DNA of 64,000 nucleotides, taken from NCBI GenBank assembly GCA_963777975.1, contig CAVZSO010000008.1, forward strand, positions 1 through 64,000, written 5' to 3'. The first letter of the stretch is position 1; each line of letters begins with the position of its first letter. The stretch comes from CSP1-4 sp963777975 (GTDB taxonomy: Bacteria > Chloroflexota > Limnocylindria > Limnocylindrales > CSP1-4). The notes under the pieces were generated by a model. It was not told the origin of the DNA. It ran no database searches and saw only the letters and a list, made by a program, of their open reading frames with translations. This document shows positions 62,826-64,000 of the stretch, piece after piece. The translations under genes were made by a program, and so were the position numbers.

Positions 62826-63306
62826 TCAGGGCCGGGGCGGGATCGGTCCGCCTTCGTAGTCGGCCATCTGCGCGCAGCAGGTCGGCTGGGATGCGAGTCG
62901 GCCGCTGCGACGCGTAGTCGAACATGACCAGGATCGTCTCGCCGTCGGCGATCAGCCGACCGGCGCCGCGCGTCGAGTCGGCATCGGCGGTGATGCGGTA
63001 GCCGAACGCGAAGGACGAGTGCCCCGCCCATGTCGTGCGGCACGCGACGAGGAGCCGCTCGCCAAACCAGGCCTGGGAGCGGAAGTCGATCGTGGCGTGC
63101 GCCAGGATGATGCTGACCGGGTCCTCCGAGATGCCCTCGAACGCGCGGCCCGTGACGGCGTAGTAGTAGCCGGCGCGGGCTGCCTCGAAGTAGGTCAGGT
63201 AGACGGCATTGTTGATGTGGCCCATGGCATCGGTGTCGCGGAAGCGTGTCTCGATGGCGAGCTGGTAGCGGTACGGCCCATCGGCGTGGCTCGCTGGCCT
63301 CGTCAC
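62826..63306 (-). CDS. YbgC-like hotdog acyl-CoA thioesterase (C-terminal frameshift)
   Basis: ~159 residues. It has the 4-hydroxybenzoyl-CoA thioesterase motif F-R-D-T-D-A-M-G-H-I-N-N-A-V-Y, with the catalytic Asp, followed by E-A-A-R-A-G-Y-Y. A slip near 62873 puts the end (M-A-D-Y-E-G-G-P-I-P-P-R-P) in another frame, stopping at 62826. It hydrolyses acyl-CoA in the cytoplasm; chain preference is unknown. The GTG start overlaps the stop of the upstream oxidoreductase (GTGA). Confidence 0.85.
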
Positions 63307-64000
63307 GTGAGCGCCTGCGGGTGACGCTGGAGACGCATGACGGGAAGCACCTCGTCGATGAACCGACGGTAGGTGCGCATCTCGTCGAACGAGACCTGGA
63401 AATGGCTGACCCCGACGTCGACCAATCGTTCGATCTCGCGGACCACGTCGGCCGGTGTCGGTCCGAACGGATGGAAGACGATCTTGTCGCCATAGAATGG
63501 ATGGAGGTAGGTCGGTTCGAACGTCGCCGGATCAGCCGGCAGAGAGACCTCGATGCCGGCCGTCAATCCGATCTCGTCGAACGGTCGACCGATCGACTCG
63601 CAGTGGCTGCGCAGCGTCTCGAACGGCTTTCGATAGACGGCTTCCCATGGCCCATCCCAGTTCCACATATCGGCCAGGCGCGCGGTGACCGCGAGCGCCT
63701 TCGGCCCCTCCGTGCCGATCATGATCGGGATCGCCGGATCGGGCTTCGGTTCGCAGATCAGGCCGTCGACGTGATAGTAGGCGCCGTGGTAGGTCGCCGG
63801 TGACTGGGTCCAGACGGCACGGATGACCTCGATGGCCTCGGCGAGCTGCGCCACGCGTACGCCGCCGCTCGGGTACTCGTAGCCATAGGCTCGGTACTCC
63901 TCCTCGTGCCAGCCTGCGCCGAGGCCGAGGATGAAGCGCCCGCCCGTCAACTCCTGGAGCGATGCCGCCATCTTCGCCAGCAGGGCGGGGTTGCGATAGC
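63303..64000 (-). CDS. LLM-class (F420-dependent type) oxidoreductase, C-terminal part
   Basis: About 232 residues of the C-terminal TIM-barrel part; the 5' end lies beyond the window. Y-R-N-P-A-L-L-A-K-M-A-A-S-L and G-G-R-F-I-L-G-L-G-A-G-W-H-E-E-E-Y belong to the luciferase-like F420-dependent group (G-x-G-A-G-W loop); P-I-M-I-G-T-E-G follows. The substrate is unknown. With the PPOX protein it suggests that the organism makes coenzyme F420. It is coupled to the thioesterase by a 4-bp overlap. Confidence 0.87.
   Translation of the reverse strand, partial: YRNPALLAKMAASLQELTGGRFILGLGAGWHEEEYRAYGYEYPSGGVRVAQLAEAIEVIRAVWTQSPATYHGAYYHVDGLICEPKPDPAIPIMIGTEGPKALAVTARLADMWNWDGPWEAVYRKPFETLRSHCESIGRPFDEIGLTAGIEVSLPADPATFEPTYLHPFYGDKIVFHPFGPTPADVVREIERLVDVGVSHFQVSFDEMRTYRRFIDEVLPVMRLQRHPQALT

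Overview
The window is a 64 kb stretch of very GC-rich, densely packed bacterial chromosome. I see no rRNA, tRNA, CRISPR array, transposase or phage gene. The gene content suggests a high-GC, F420-using lineage, most likely Chloroflexota (for example a Limnocylindria-like group) and less likely an actinobacterium. The clues are two F420-type oxidoreductase families, a His-type (Sec11/SipW-like) signal peptidase with camelysin/TasA-like substrates, citramalate synthase, a DUF4332 protein, a cyclase-AAA-TPR protein and a large set of Pkn2-type Ser/Thr kinases. The taxonomy is inference. Many genes carry single-base frameshifts, including ones normally essential such as fabF, so the underlying sequence is probably indel-prone. 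Frame breaks are described per gene and are not taken as real decay.

Layout. 1-4.7 kb: end of a CPBP protease, a membrane protein and a ParA-like ATPase joined by ATGA overlaps, then a family-2 glycosyltransferase and a degenerate-GGDEF/SHOCT protein. 4.9-9.1 kb (minus strand): an acetolactate-synthase-like ThDP enzyme and a TasA-like / SipW-like / FN3 secretion triad. 9.4-19.5 kb: two paralogous GGDEF-EAL membrane proteins around an aldehyde dehydrogenase and a PPK2 kinase, then a Pro-rich SH3 membrane protein, prephenate dehydratase, a small zinc ribbon and a DUF4332 protein.

19.6-28.4 kb (minus strand) is a branched-chain amino-acid operon, ilvB-ilvN-ilvC-leuA-leuB-cimA plus a free-standing LeuA-type regulatory domain. 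It is preceded by a leader that looks like a transcription attenuator. leuCD (47.8-49.9 kb) and ilvD (53.2 kb) complete the pathway elsewhere in the window, so isoleucine is probably made from citramalate.

28.6-47.8 kb is the most unusual region. A zinc-ribbon/class III cyclase/AAA-ATPase/TPR protein and a PP2C phosphatase are followed by nine consecutive Ser/Thr kinase genes. Each has an N-terminal kinase, one membrane helix and a paralogous outward-facing domain that I cannot assign to a known family. Eight junctions lie within the array: seven are ATGA or GTGA overlaps, and at the eighth (kinases 2-3) the ectodomain runs straight into the next kinase with no stop codon. Two members carry the outer domain twice. 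This looks like an expanded multi-sensor kinase locus with its own phosphatase.

49.9-64 kb holds housekeeping and lipid genes: cyclophilin, a lipoprotein, a PucR regulator, an acetyltransferase, ilvD, an F420-type PPOX protein, an M20 peptidase, a MarR regulator, fabD, two fabF-type ketosynthases with a DUF2236 oxygenase-like gene between them, a small membrane protein, an acyl-CoA thioesterase and a truncated LLM-class oxidoreductase.
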